From: Streptomyces sp. SAI-135
GTDB taxonomy: Bacteria > Actinomycetota > Actinomycetes > Streptomycetales > Streptomycetaceae
DNA: 64,000 nucleotides
Assembly: GCF_029893805.1 (NCBI RefSeq)
Contig: NZ_JARXYP010000002.1
Location: 2,914,001-2,978,000, forward strand
Reading direction: 5' to 3'
Position 1 is the first letter of the stretch, and each line of letters opens with the position of its first letter. Positions 17,488 through 25,431 of this stretch are shown one piece after another. Below the pieces are notes generated by a model, which saw nothing but the letters and a program-made list of their open reading frames with translations, made no database searches and was not told where the DNA came from. Both the position numbers and the translations under genes were made by a program.

Positions 17488-18312
17488 TCAACGGTGCGCG
17501 TCTTGAACGCTGTTGCGGTACGCCGCCGGGGTCACCCCCAGTACGCGGCGGAACCAGCGCGTCAGGTGCGCCTGGTCCGCGAAGCCGACGATGGCGGCCA
17601 CTTCCGAGGGACGGAGTCCCGATTCCAGCAGGCCGCGGGCTCTGCCGACCCGGTACTGGGCCAGCCAGGCGTACGGCGGTACGCCCATCGTCGCCCGGAA
17701 GGCCCTGAGGAGCTGGTAGCGGGACAGGCCCAGGTCCGCGGCCAGGTCGGCCAGGGACGGGGGTGCCACCAACTCGTCGGCCAGGCGGTCGCGGACCGCT
17801 CTCGCCACCGTCTCCGCGCCGGGGATCACGCAGGTCGGCACGCGGGCCGTGGAGTGGCGGCAGGCCAGGGCCGTCAGGAGCCAGGGGAGGCGGGACTCGG
17901 TCTCCAACGGGTCCGGGCAGGCGCTGAGTTCGGAGTGGGCGGAGAGGAGGGCCGCGGCCAGCTCGGGGTCGTCCAGGAGGGGCTCGCGGAAGTGGGGCAG
18001 GCCGGCTCCCTCCGTCAGGAGGGTGGGTGCCGCGTACAGGGCGCGGTACGCGTAGCCGTCGGTGGTGGTGCCGGGGCCGCCCGTGTGCATCTCGCCCGGG
18101 GCGAGTACGACGATCGAGCCGGGGCCCGTGCGGATGCGGCCGCCCCGGTAGTCGATGAGCTCCGAGCCGCCCACGCACACGCCGATCGTGTACTCGTCAT
18201 GGGCGTGCGGGGCGTAGACGTGCTTGTCGAAGCGGGCGGTTAGGAGGTCCAACGGGGGGCCGCAGCGGCCCAGTCTCGTCCTTGTCCACAGGGCCTGTTC
18301 CCGTGTGCTCAT
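17488..18312 (-). CDS. AraC-family regulator with cupin sensor
   Basis: 274 residues. An N-terminal AraC ligand-binding cupin (HAHDEYTIGV, then LAPGEMHTG) is followed from about residue 180 by two HTHs (LADLAADLGLSRYQLLRAF and PSEVAAIVGFADQAHLTRWF). ATG at 18312 preceded by GGGTGGGG; a GTG six bases earlier is less likely. It is 19 bp upstream of the EamA exporter on the same strand, a frequent pairing in which the regulator activates export of its ligand. Ligand unknown. Confidence 0.92.
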   Translation of the reverse strand: MSTREQALWTRTRLGRCGPPLDLLTARFDKHVYAPHAHDEYTIGVCVGGSELIDYRGGRIRTGPGSIVVLAPGEMHTGGPGTTTDGYAYRALYAAPTLLTEGAGLPHFREPLLDDPELAAALLSAHSELSACPDPLETESRLPWLLTALACRHSTARVPTCVIPGAETVARAVRDRLADELVAPPSLADLAADLGLSRYQLLRAFRATMGVPPYAWLAQYRVGRARGLLESGLRPSEVAAIVGFADQAHLTRWFRRVLGVTPAAYRNSVQDAHR

Positions 18313-18331
18313 CCCCACCCCCCGATCGTCG

Positions 18332-18904
18332 CTACCTGTGCAACGAATTCAGGCCTCTCTTCCATGCCGCGTCCAGGTCCGCGTCGTCCGGAAACCTGCC
18401 GTGGATCTCCAGGATCACCATCCCGTGGGCGAAGGCCCAGATCGAGCGGGCCAGGTCCAGGTCGCCGTCGCAGGCCCGCAGCAGCGGCATCGCGGCGCGG
18501 TCCTCCAGGCCGGCGGGGAGGGCGGGGCGCGGGAGGGGGCGTTCCGTGCTGAGGCAATAGAGGTGGGGGTGGGCCAGGGCGTAGGTCCGGTAGGCCTCGG
18601 CCAGGGCCGGCAGGGAGCCGGGGGCCCGTTGCTCCGCCGCCTCCAGCGCCGCCGCCGACTCCTCCAGCATCTGTGCGATCAGCTCGACCTCTACGGCCTG
18701 CTTGTCCGGGAAGTGCTTGTAAAGGGAGGGCGCCTTGATGCCGAGGCGGTCGGCGAGGGCACGCAGGGTGAGGGCGGTGGGGCCGGACTCCTCCAGCAGG
18801 TCGCGGGCGGCCGTCGCGATCTCACGGGCGCGGGGTGTGAGACGGTCTCGCTGTCCCTGTGCCACGGCGGCACCGGCCCTCCCCGCCTGTTCAGCGTCAG
18901 CCAC
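18332..18904 (-). CDS. TetR/AcrR-family regulator, WHG domain
   Basis: 190 residues. N-terminal HTH at about 25-70 (ALTLRALADRLGIKAPSLYKHF), then a C-terminal TetR_C_33/WHG-type ligand domain. The GTG start at 18904 overlaps the stop of the DUF4260 gene by 8 bp, so the two are cotranscribed. Three tandem 15-bp palindromes at the operon promoter (19343-19410) are the likely operators, giving autorepression. Ligand unknown. Confidence 0.92.
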   Translation of the reverse strand: MADAEQAGRAGAAVAQGQRDRLTPRAREIATAARDLLEESGPTALTLRALADRLGIKAPSLYKHFPDKQAVEVELIAQMLEESAAALEAAEQRAPGSLPALAEAYRTYALAHPHLYCLSTERPLPRPALPAGLEDRAAMPLLRACDGDLDLARSIWAFAHGMVILEIHGRFPDDADLDAAWKRGLNSLHR

Positions 18905-19322
18905 GCTGGAACCCTTCCTTCGTCCGCAGTCCGTACCCGAAGGCGCGATCGTACGAGATGTGGGCGAGCCAGCCGCACAGCGCCGCGAACGCCGGGGGCC
19001 ACGCCACCGGGCCGAACGTGTACAGCGCCATCAGCGCCAGGGGGACCGCCGCCCGGTGCAGCGCGTTGTAGTACGGCACCGCGCGGAGCGGCAGTTGCCC
19101 CTTCGCCATGCCGGGTGCCTCGTCGAGGGCGACCAGGAAGGTCAGGTCCGGCAGGACGAAGAAGGCGAGGGCGAGGGTGCCTGCGAGCCAGCCGTGGTTG
19201 ACGGCCTCCAGGACCGCGAAGGCGGACCAGAACAGCGCGCCCGCCAACCAGGCCGTTCGGCGGAGGACGGTGCGGGTACGGCGGGTTCGGGCGGCGGGGG
19301 CGGTGGTGGCGACCGTGCTCAT
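18897..19322 (-). CDS. DUF4260 membrane protein
   Basis: 141 residues with four hydrophobic segments and the DUF4260 signature (VLEAVNHGW, LPDLTFLVAL, YYNALHRA, and WLAHISYDRAFGYGLR near the C-terminus). Function of the family is unknown. ATG at 19322 with GGAGGG six bases upstream; a TTG at 19337 is unlikely. First gene of an operon with the TetR regulator, so it is probably the regulator's main target. Confidence 0.9.
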   Translation of the reverse strand: MSTVATTAPAARTRRTRTVLRRTAWLAGALFWSAFAVLEAVNHGWLAGTLALAFFVLPDLTFLVALDEAPGMAKGQLPLRAVPYYNALHRAAVPLALMALYTFGPVAWPPAFAALCGWLAHISYDRAFGYGLRTKEGFQRG

Positions 19323-19342
19323 GTTTCCCTCCGGCAAGCTTG

Positions 19343-19416
19343 GCTATCGATGTTAGCTGGACGAGTACGGCTAACGTCGTTAGCTAGACCGTACGGCTAA
19401 CACCGTTAGCCGTCAA
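19343..19416 (-). promoter_or_regulatory. Three tandem TetR operators overlapping a promoter
   Basis: Palindromes GCTATCGATGTTAGC (19343-19357, imperfect), GCTAACGTCGTTAGC (19370-19384, perfect) and GCTAACACCGTTAGC (19396-19410, perfect arms) are spaced 27 and 26 bp. On the minus strand TTGACG (19411-19416) and TACGGT (19388-19393) form a -35/-10 pair with a 17-bp spacer. The upstream palindrome fills the spacer and the middle one covers the expected transcription start. This predicts tight repression of DUF4260-tetR by its own TetR protein. Confidence 0.75.
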
Positions 19417-19456
19417 GGCGGCCATCCCCCTCAGGGCTCACACGGTCGTCACCGGC

Positions 19457-20884
19457 TCACGCCGGCGCGAACCGCACCTTCCCTCCGCCTGAACCCCCCG
19501 GCTCCGACTCCAAGACCTTCACCCGCAGCCGTTCCCCCAGCGACAGTCCCTCCCCGTCGATCCGGCCGATCACCGCCGGTGTCTCCAACTGCACGGTCCC
19601 CACGGCCGGTCGGCGTTCGTCCAGGTCCACCACGCATCCGTCGAACACCTCCCCCACCCGGTCCTTCAGCAGCGCCGCCTCGACGAGGTCGACGCACGCC
19701 CGTTCCACCGCGGCCGCGCGCCGGCCGCCCTCGGACATCTCGCCGGGCAGGGCGTCGAAGGCGGCGAGCACCCACTCCGGCACCGGCTTCCCCGCGACCG
19801 CCGCCAGGCAGATCTCCGACGCGTACCGGTCGACCAGGCGCCGCAGCGGGGCCGTGCAGTGGGCGTACGGGGCGGCGACCGCCGCGTGGGTGGTGAGGGG
19901 CGGCACCTCACCGTCCCGGAAGACCGTGTAACCCGCACCCCGCAGCAGCGTCGTGCATTCCTGGAGGAACGCCGCGTGGGACGGGGTTCCCGGGTCCAGG
20001 GAGCGGATCAGCGCCGCGTACGAGACGTGGTGCGGCCAGTCGATGTGCAGGGCGTGCGCGGTGCGGCGCAATCGCCCCACCGCTCCGTCCGGGGCGGCCG
20101 GGAGGGTGCGCAGGACCCCCGTCCCGTACGCGAGCATCAGCTCCGCCGCCGCCATGCCCGTGAGCAGGGAGACCTGGGCGTTCCAGCCGTCGGCGGGCAG
20201 CCCGGCGCGGTACATGAGCTCGTACGTGCCGTTCCGCTCGACGATCTCCTGCTCGGGGACCCGCAGGGAGATCCCGCCGCGCTCGACCTCCAACCGTTCC
20301 CGCAGCTCGCCGACCACGCGAAGCAGCTCCAACGGCTCCTCCGCCGTACCCGCGTCGATCGCCCGCTGCACGCCCTCGTAGTCCAGCTTGGCCCGGCTGC
20401 GCACCAGGGCGCGGTGGACCTCGGCCGCGGTCGTACGGCCTTCCGCGTCGAGGTCGATCGTCCACAGGGCGGCCGGGCGGACCTGGTCCGGGAGGAGGCT
20501 GGCGGCGCCCTCGCTGAGCAGCGGCGGGTGCAGGGGGACCCGGGTGTCCGGGAAGTACAGGGTGAGCACGCGGCGGTGGGTCTCCGCGTCCAGGGCCGAT
20601 GCGGGTACGACGAAGGCGGCGACGTCGGCGATGGCGTACCGCAGGCGGTAGCCGGTGCCGCGGCGGGAGAGGTGCATCGCCTGGTCGAGGTCGGTGGAGG
20701 CGGGCGGGTCGATGGTGAAGAGGGGGATGTCGGTCGCGTCGACGTGAGCCCCTGGACGAGGGGGCCGCTCGGCCTCGGACAGCGCCTCCGGCGGGAAGTC
20801 CGACGGCACGTCGAGTTCGGTGCGCAGGGCGGCGAAGGCGGTCCGTAGCGGGACGTCGGTCACACGTATGCGGCGGCGGGGCAT
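19457..20884 (-). CDS. RNB-domain ribonuclease (RNase II/R family)
   Basis: 475 residues, shorter than classical RNase II/R because flanking cold-shock and S1 domains are reduced. The RNB domain shows the Asp cluster segment TIDPPASTDLDQAMHL near residue 60, YAIADVAAFV, FPDTRVPLHPP and HCTAPLRRLVDRY. It should degrade RNA 3' to 5' in the cytoplasm. ATG at 20884; the reading frame stays open for another 890 bases upstream antisense to yaaA, which I regard as a shadow. No good ribosome site, so it may be leaderless. Divergent from yaaA. Confidence 0.9.
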   Translation of the reverse strand: MPRRRIRVTDVPLRTAFAALRTELDVPSDFPPEALSEAERPPRPGAHVDATDIPLFTIDPPASTDLDQAMHLSRRGTGYRLRYAIADVAAFVVPASALDAETHRRVLTLYFPDTRVPLHPPLLSEGAASLLPDQVRPAALWTIDLDAEGRTTAAEVHRALVRSRAKLDYEGVQRAIDAGTAEEPLELLRVVGELRERLEVERGGISLRVPEQEIVERNGTYELMYRAGLPADGWNAQVSLLTGMAAAELMLAYGTGVLRTLPAAPDGAVGRLRRTAHALHIDWPHHVSYAALIRSLDPGTPSHAAFLQECTTLLRGAGYTVFRDGEVPPLTTHAAVAAPYAHCTAPLRRLVDRYASEICLAAVAGKPVPEWVLAAFDALPGEMSEGGRRAAAVERACVDLVEAALLKDRVGEVFDGCVVDLDERRPAVGTVQLETPAVIGRIDGEGLSLGERLRVKVLESEPGGSGGGKVRFAPA

Positions 20885-20947
20885 ACAGCGAGGGTAGGCA
20901 GATCCGGCCCCGTACGCTGTCCGGAGCTCAACAGAAGGAGATGTTCC

Positions 20948-21730
20948 GTGCTGGTCCTGCTGCCTCCCTCCGAAGGCAAGGCGTCCTCTGGTCGTGGCGC
21001 CCCGCTGAAGCTGGAGTCGCTGTCGTTGCCGGGGCTCCACGAGAGCCGGGAGGCGGTCCTCGACGCGCTCGTCGACCTGTGCGCCGCCGACGAGGAGAAG
21101 GCACGCGAGGTGCTCGGGCTCAGCGAGGGACTGCGGGGCGAGGTCGCGAAGAACGTCGAGCTGAGGACCGCGGGGGCGCGGCCCGCCGGGGAGATCTACA
21201 CGGGTGTCCTCTACGACGCCCTCGACCTGGCCTCCCTCGACGCGGCCGCGAAGAGGCGTGCGGGGCGTTCGCTGCTCGTGTTCTCGGGGTTGTGGGGCGC
21301 TGTCCGGCCGACCGACCGGATTCCGTCGTACCGCTGCTCGATGGGGGTCAAACTGCCCGGACTCGGGGCGCTGGGCACGCACTGGCGTGCACCGATGGCC
21401 TCCGTCCTCCCCGAGGCCGCCGGGGACGGGCTCGTCCTCGATCTGCGGTCCTCCGCCTATGCCGCCGCGTGGAAGTCGAAGGGCGAGGTCGCCGAGCGGA
21501 CGGCGACCGTGCGGGTGCTGCACGCGCCGACCCGGAAGGTCGTCAGCCACTTCAACAAGGCGACGAAGGGGCGGATGGTGCGGACTCTGCTGGAGGCGGG
21601 GGTGGCGCCGAAGAGCCCGGCCGAGCTGGTGGAGGCGCTGCGGGAGCTCGGGTACGTGGTAGAGGCATCGGCGCCCGCGAAGGCCGGGCAGGCATGGGCC
21701 CTGGACGTGCTGGTGGACGAGATCCACTGA
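20948..21730 (+). CDS. yaaA: Peroxide stress protein YaaA
   Basis: 260 residues, full length for the UPF0246/YaaA family: starts MLVLLPPSEGKASSGRGAP and ends with the conserved SHFNKATKGRMVR segment near residue 200. In E. coli YaaA lowers intracellular iron during H2O2 stress and has a DNA-binding fold. GTG start at 20948 with AGAAGGAG upstream. It lies divergent from the RNB gene and 62 bases ahead of the KDPG aldolase gene. Confidence 0.95.
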   Translation: MLVLLPPSEGKASSGRGAPLKLESLSLPGLHESREAVLDALVDLCAADEEKAREVLGLSEGLRGEVAKNVELRTAGARPAGEIYTGVLYDALDLASLDAAAKRRAGRSLLVFSGLWGAVRPTDRIPSYRCSMGVKLPGLGALGTHWRAPMASVLPEAAGDGLVLDLRSSAYAAAWKSKGEVAERTATVRVLHAPTRKVVSHFNKATKGRMVRTLLEAGVAPKSPAELVEALRELGYVVEASAPAKAGQAWALDVLVDEIH

Positions 21731-21736
21731 GGCGTA

Positions 21737-21794
21737 TTGCACAGGACGCAATGACCTTTGCGCAAGGTGCAGCACTTGGCCATGATGACGTCAT
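21737..21794 (+). promoter_or_regulatory. Cluster of short palindromes ahead of eda
   Basis: TTGC-N7-GCAA (21737-21751), TTGCGCAA (21758-21765) and ATGACGTCAT (21785-21794) occur within 58 bases between yaaA and eda. The first two share TTGC/GCAA half-sites with centres about 17 bp apart, resembling a paired operator. The regulator is unknown. Confidence 0.4.
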
Positions 21795-22476
21795 GGCCTC
21801 CTCCTCCCCTGCCTCCCGCCCCGCCTCCTCCCCTGCCTCCCGCCCCGCCTCGCTGCTCGACCTCGCGCCCGTCGTGCCCGTCGTCGTGCTCCAGGACGCG
21901 CCCGACGCCGTACCGCTCGCGCGCGCCCTGGTCGCCGGCGGGCTGCCCGCGATCGAGGTGACCCTGCGGACACCCGCCGCACTCGACGCGATCCGGGCGA
22001 TCGCCGCGGAGGTGCCGGACGCGGTGGTCGGGGCCGGGACCGTCATCACGCCGGAGCAGGTCCATGACGCGGTCGCCGCCGGCGCCCGCTTCCTCGTCAG
22101 CCCGGGCTGGACGGACGTACTCCTGGAGGCGATGCGGGAGTCCGGGGTGCCGTTCCTGCCGGGGGTGTCGACGACCTCGGAGGTCGTGGCGCTGCTGGAG
22201 CGGGGGGTGACGGAGATGAAGTTCTTCCCGGCGGAGGCGGCGGGCGGTACGGCCTATCTGAAGTCCCTCGCCGGGCCGCTGCCGCAGGCGCGGTTCTGTC
22301 CGACGGGCGGGATCGGGGTCGGGAACGCCTCCGAGTACCTGGCCCTGCCCAACGTCGGTTGCGTGGGCGGTACTTGGATGCTGCCGACCGACGCGCTCGC
22401 CGCGCGGGACTGGGCGCGGGTCGAGAGGCTGGCCGGGGAGGCCTCCCACCTGGGACGGCTACGGCCGCAGGTGTGA
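21793..22476 (+). CDS. eda: 2-dehydro-3-deoxyphosphogluconate (KDPG/KHG) aldolase
   Basis: 227 residues. A class I aldolase TIM barrel: AIEVTLRT (catalytic Glu), VVGAGTV, FLVSPG, and Schiff-base lysine in MKFFPAEAAGG, then CPTGGI and GCVGGTWM at the phosphate site. It cleaves KDPG to pyruvate and glyceraldehyde 3-phosphate (Entner-Doudoroff/hexuronate metabolism). Odd: residues 2-19 are a low-complexity repeat (two copies of SSPASRPA) from a 21-bp DNA tandem repeat. Start ATG at 21793 or in-frame ATG at 21751, which has AGGA upstream. The 3' end overlaps the convergent RNase H gene by 18 bp. Confidence 0.92.
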   Translation: MASSSPASRPASSPASRPASLLDLAPVVPVVVLQDAPDAVPLARALVAGGLPAIEVTLRTPAALDAIRAIAAEVPDAVVGAGTVITPEQVHDAVAAGARFLVSPGWTDVLLEAMRESGVPFLPGVSTTSEVVALLERGVTEMKFFPAEAAGGTAYLKSLAGPLPQARFCPTGGIGVGNASEYLALPNVGCVGGTWMLPTDALAARDWARVERLAGEASHLGRLRPQV

Positions 22477-23643
22477 GGTGTCGTTGAGGAGCCGCACGCT
22501 CGCGTTGCCGTCGGCGTAGTACGCGACCACCGACATGGACGCCGCCGACAGTTCCATGCGGAACAGGGACTCGGGCGGGGCGCCGAGGGCGAGCCGTACG
22601 AACGTCTTGATGGGCGTGACGTGGGTGACGAGCAGGACCGTGCGGCCCGCGTACGCCGCGACCAGCTTGTCGCGAGTGGCCGCGATCCTCGTCGCGGTGG
22701 CCGCGAAGCTCTCGCCGCCGCCGGTGGGCTGGGCCTCCGGGTCGGACAGCCAGGTGGTGAGGTCGTCGGGGTAGCGCTCGCGCACCTCGCCGAAGGTCAG
22801 GCCCTCCCAGGCGCCGAAGTCGGTCTCGATCAGGCCGTCCTCGACGGTGACCTCCAGACCGAGCCGGTCGGCGACCGCGGCGGCGGTCTCCCGGGTGCGG
22901 GCCAGGGGCGAGGCGAGGATGTGCTGGATCGTGCCCCGCCTGGCCAGGGCTTCGGCCGCCCGCTCGGCCTGTTCCCTGCCGACCTCGGAGAGGGAGGGAT
23001 CCGTACCGCCGCTGCCCGAGAACCGCTTCTGCGGGGTCAGGGGCGTCTCCCCGTGCCGCAGCAGCACGAAGGTGGCGGGCGCGCCCATGTCGGCCGGGGC
23101 CCAGCCAGGACTGGCGACAGCCGTCGCGGCACGTACGTCGGCTTCCGCCTCGGCAGCCGACAGCCTCGGTACCGACTCGGCAGCCGACAGCCTCGGTACC
23201 GGCTCTGCGGCCGACAGCTTCCGTACCGAACTCGCCGACGCCCCCGAATCCATCGCCTCGTTCGCCAGCCGGTCCGCGTGCTTGTTCTGCTCGCGCGGGA
23301 TCCACTCGTACGTCACCCGCCCCGGCGGGAAGATCCGCCCCGCCTCCAGGGCGAGCGGCTTCATGTCGGGGTGCTTGATCTTCCAGCGGCCCGACATCTG
23401 TTCCACGACGAGCTTGGAGTCCATGCGGACGTGGACGCGGGCCGAGGGGTCCAGGTCGTGCGCGGCGCGCAGGCCGGCCAGCAGGCCCCGGTACTCGGCG
23501 ACGTTGTTGGTGACGACGCCGAGGTATTCGTACGTCTCGACCAGCGTCTCCCCCGTCGCCGCGTCCCGCACCACGCAGCCGTAGCCGGCCGGCCCGGGGT
23601 TGCCCCGCGAGCCGCCGTCGGCCTCGACGATGAACTCCCGCAC
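22459..23643 (-). CDS. Bifunctional RNase HI / acid phosphatase (SCO2299 type)
   Basis: 394 residues. The N-terminal RNase HI domain (1-130) has FIVEADGGSRGNPGPAGYG with the first catalytic Asp, NNVAEYRGL with Glu, VRMDSKLVVEQ with Asp and a C-terminal NKHADRLANEA. After a linker, a histidine phosphatase/CobC domain (from about 190) starts with the LLRHGE motif and ends with THVTPIK. The S. coelicolor homologue SCO2299 hydrolyses RNA/DNA hybrids and phosphoesters. The linker is three copies of a 9-residue unit (LSAAEPVPR type) from a 27-bp DNA tandem repeat. GTG at 23643; zinc-ribbon gene ends 13 bp upstream. Confidence 0.95.
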   Translation of the reverse strand: MREFIVEADGGSRGNPGPAGYGCVVRDAATGETLVETYEYLGVVTNNVAEYRGLLAGLRAAHDLDPSARVHVRMDSKLVVEQMSGRWKIKHPDMKPLALEAGRIFPPGRVTYEWIPREQNKHADRLANEAMDSGASASSVRKLSAAEPVPRLSAAESVPRLSAAEAEADVRAATAVASPGWAPADMGAPATFVLLRHGETPLTPQKRFSGSGGTDPSLSEVGREQAERAAEALARRGTIQHILASPLARTRETAAAVADRLGLEVTVEDGLIETDFGAWEGLTFGEVRERYPDDLTTWLSDPEAQPTGGGESFAATATRIAATRDKLVAAYAGRTVLLVTHVTPIKTFVRLALGAPPESLFRMELSAASMSVVAYYADGNASVRLLNDTSHLRP

Positions 23644-23655
23644 GCCCTACGCCCC

Positions 23656-24399
23656 TTACAGGCCGGACTCGGAGGTGCGCACCAGGATGCGGCGGCAGTT
23701 CTCGCAGCGCACCACGGTGTCGGGCGCGGCCGCGCGGATCTCGTTGATGTCGGTGATGGAGAGCTCCTGGCGGCAGCCCTGGCAGGTGCGCTGGTACAGC
23801 TTGGCCGCGCCGATGCCGCCCTGCTGCTCACGGAGCTTGTCGTACAGCTTGAGGAGGTCTGCGGGCACGGAGGCGGCGATGACCTCGCGCTCCTTGGTCA
23901 CCGAGGCGATCTCGCCGTCGAGGGTCTCGAAGGCCGCGTCCCGGCGGGCGGTGGCGTCCTCGATCTTCGACTGGACGGAGGCGACCCGGCCGGTCAGCTC
24001 GGCCACCCGCTCCTGTGCGGACTCCAGGCGCTCCATGACCTCGAGGACCACGTCCTCCAGGTCGCCCTGGCGCTTGGCGAGGGAGGTGATCTCGCGCTGG
24101 AGGTTCTCCAGGTCCTTGGGCGAGGTCACGGCGCCGGAGTCCAGGCGCTGCTGGTCGCGGGCGGCGCGCTGGCGCACCTGGTCCACGTCCTGCTCGGCCT
24201 TGGTCTGCTCGCGGGCGGTGTCGCTCTCCTCGGTCTGGGCGGCCACGAGCAGGTCGCGCAGCTGGGTGGCGTCCTTGGTGAGCGACTCGATCTCGGCGTG
24301 CTCGGGCAGCGACCTGCGCTTGTGGGCGAGCTGCTGGAGGCGGACGTCGAGGTCCTGGACGTCGAGGAGTCGGATCTGGTCGGCGGGCGCGGCGTTCAG
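23656..24399 (-). CDS. Coiled-coil zinc-ribbon protein (CT398/C4-type zinc ribbon)
   Basis: 247 residues. A long coiled coil (about residues 10-180, heptad-rich SLAKRQGDLEDVVLEVMERL) is followed by a C4 zinc ribbon with CQGCRQ and CENCRR near the C-terminus. Homologues always sit between Nif3 and RNase H genes in Streptomyces; function is not established, though nucleic-acid or flagellar-type chaperone roles have been proposed for relatives. The only plausible start is a CTG at 24399 that overlaps the Nif3 stop as CTGA, with GGAG nearby upstream; no ATG or GTG occurs in frame before the coiled coil is well under way. Confidence 0.88.
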   Translation of the reverse strand: MNAAPADQIRLLDVQDLDVRLQQLAHKRRSLPEHAEIESLTKDATQLRDLLVAAQTEESDTAREQTKAEQDVDQVRQRAARDQQRLDSGAVTSPKDLENLQREITSLAKRQGDLEDVVLEVMERLESAQERVAELTGRVASVQSKIEDATARRDAAFETLDGEIASVTKEREVIAASVPADLLKLYDKLREQQGGIGAAKLYQRTCQGCRQELSITDINEIRAAAPDTVVRCENCRRILVRTSESGL

Positions 24400-25244
24400 T
24401 TGGGGGCTCCAGGTGAAGGGGAGTGGCTGGTCCAGGGGTCGGTGACCGTCTTGGAGACGTGCACGCGCAGGTTCCAGCCGTGGCGGTCGGAGATCTCGTC
24501 GAGCTGGGCGGCGGCCAGCTCGCACCAGGGCCACTCGGTGGCCCAGTGCGCCGCGTCGAGCAGCGCGAGGGGACTGTGGGCGCGATCCGCGATGAACTCC
24601 GACACCGGGTGGTGGCGCAGGTCCGCGGTGAGGAAGGCGTCGACACCGGCCGCGCGGACCTGGTCGAAGAGGCTGTCGCCGGAGCCGCCGCTGACGGCGA
24701 CCGTGCGGACGGTGGCCTCGGGGTCCCCGGCGACGCGGATGCCCTGGGCGGTGGCCGGCAGGCGTTCGGCGGCGCGCGCGGCCAGCTCGCGGACGGTCGT
24801 CGGGGGGTCGAGCTCGCACACCCGCCCGAGCCCGCGGCGCCCTTCCGGGTCCGTCGGGTCGGGCACCAGCGGCCGTACGACCCGCAGGTCGAGCGCGCCC
24901 GCGAGCGCGTCCGAGACGCCCGGGTCGGCGGTGTCGGCGTTGGTGTGGGCCACGTGCAGCGCGATGTCGTTCTTGATGAGGGTGTGGACGACCCGGCCCT
25001 TGAAGTGCGAGGCCGCCACGGTCGTCGTACCGCGCAGGTAGAGGGGGTGGTGGGTGACCAGCAGGTCCGCGCCCAGCTGCACCGCCTCGTCGACGACCTC
25101 CTGGACCGGGTCCACGGCGAACAGGACCCGCTCGACCTCCTGGTCGGGTTGGCCCACGACGGTGCCGACCGCGTCCCAGGACTCGGCCCGCTCGGCGGGC
25201 CACAGGTTCTCCAGCGCGGCGATGACTTCAGACAGACGGGGCAC
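24396..25244 (-). CDS. Nif3-like dinuclear metal-centre protein
   Basis: 282 residues. NIF3/YbgI family: VGQPDQEV, LLVTHHPLYLRG (metal-binding His residues), HVAHTNADTA, the SGGSGDS loop and C-terminal LTADLRHHPVSEF, LLDAAHWATE. Family members form hexameric toroids with two metals per active site; proposed to be a GTP cyclohydrolase I-like hydrolase, but the physiological role is unsettled. GTG at 25244. First gene of the Nif3 - zinc ribbon - RNase H run. Confidence 0.95.
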   Translation of the reverse strand: MPRLSEVIAALENLWPAERAESWDAVGTVVGQPDQEVERVLFAVDPVQEVVDEAVQLGADLLVTHHPLYLRGTTTVAASHFKGRVVHTLIKNDIALHVAHTNADTADPGVSDALAGALDLRVVRPLVPDPTDPEGRRGLGRVCELDPPTTVRELAARAAERLPATAQGIRVAGDPEATVRTVAVSGGSGDSLFDQVRAAGVDAFLTADLRHHPVSEFIADRAHSPLALLDAAHWATEWPWCELAAAQLDEISDRHGWNLRVHVSKTVTDPWTSHSPSPGAPN

Positions 25245-25431
25245 GGGGAAAGGCTACCTGCCTGGTCCGTCCCGCTGAACCTGTGCCGTCGAGGGCCGTC
25301 CCGCTCAGCACAGTCGCCTCGTTTTCCTCAGGCGAATCGTTCCTGGGCCACCCCTTTGTGTGAAGCCGGAGCCCGGCCGTCCCACGCGTGTGCGTGCGAA
25401 AACTAGTTTCGTCGCCGGAGGTGACCGGACG

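Noticed and set aside
20885..21775. Extension of the RNB ribonuclease frame upstream of its ATG
   Set aside because: The extra 297 residues are antisense to yaaA, which has conserved motifs and a ribosome site.
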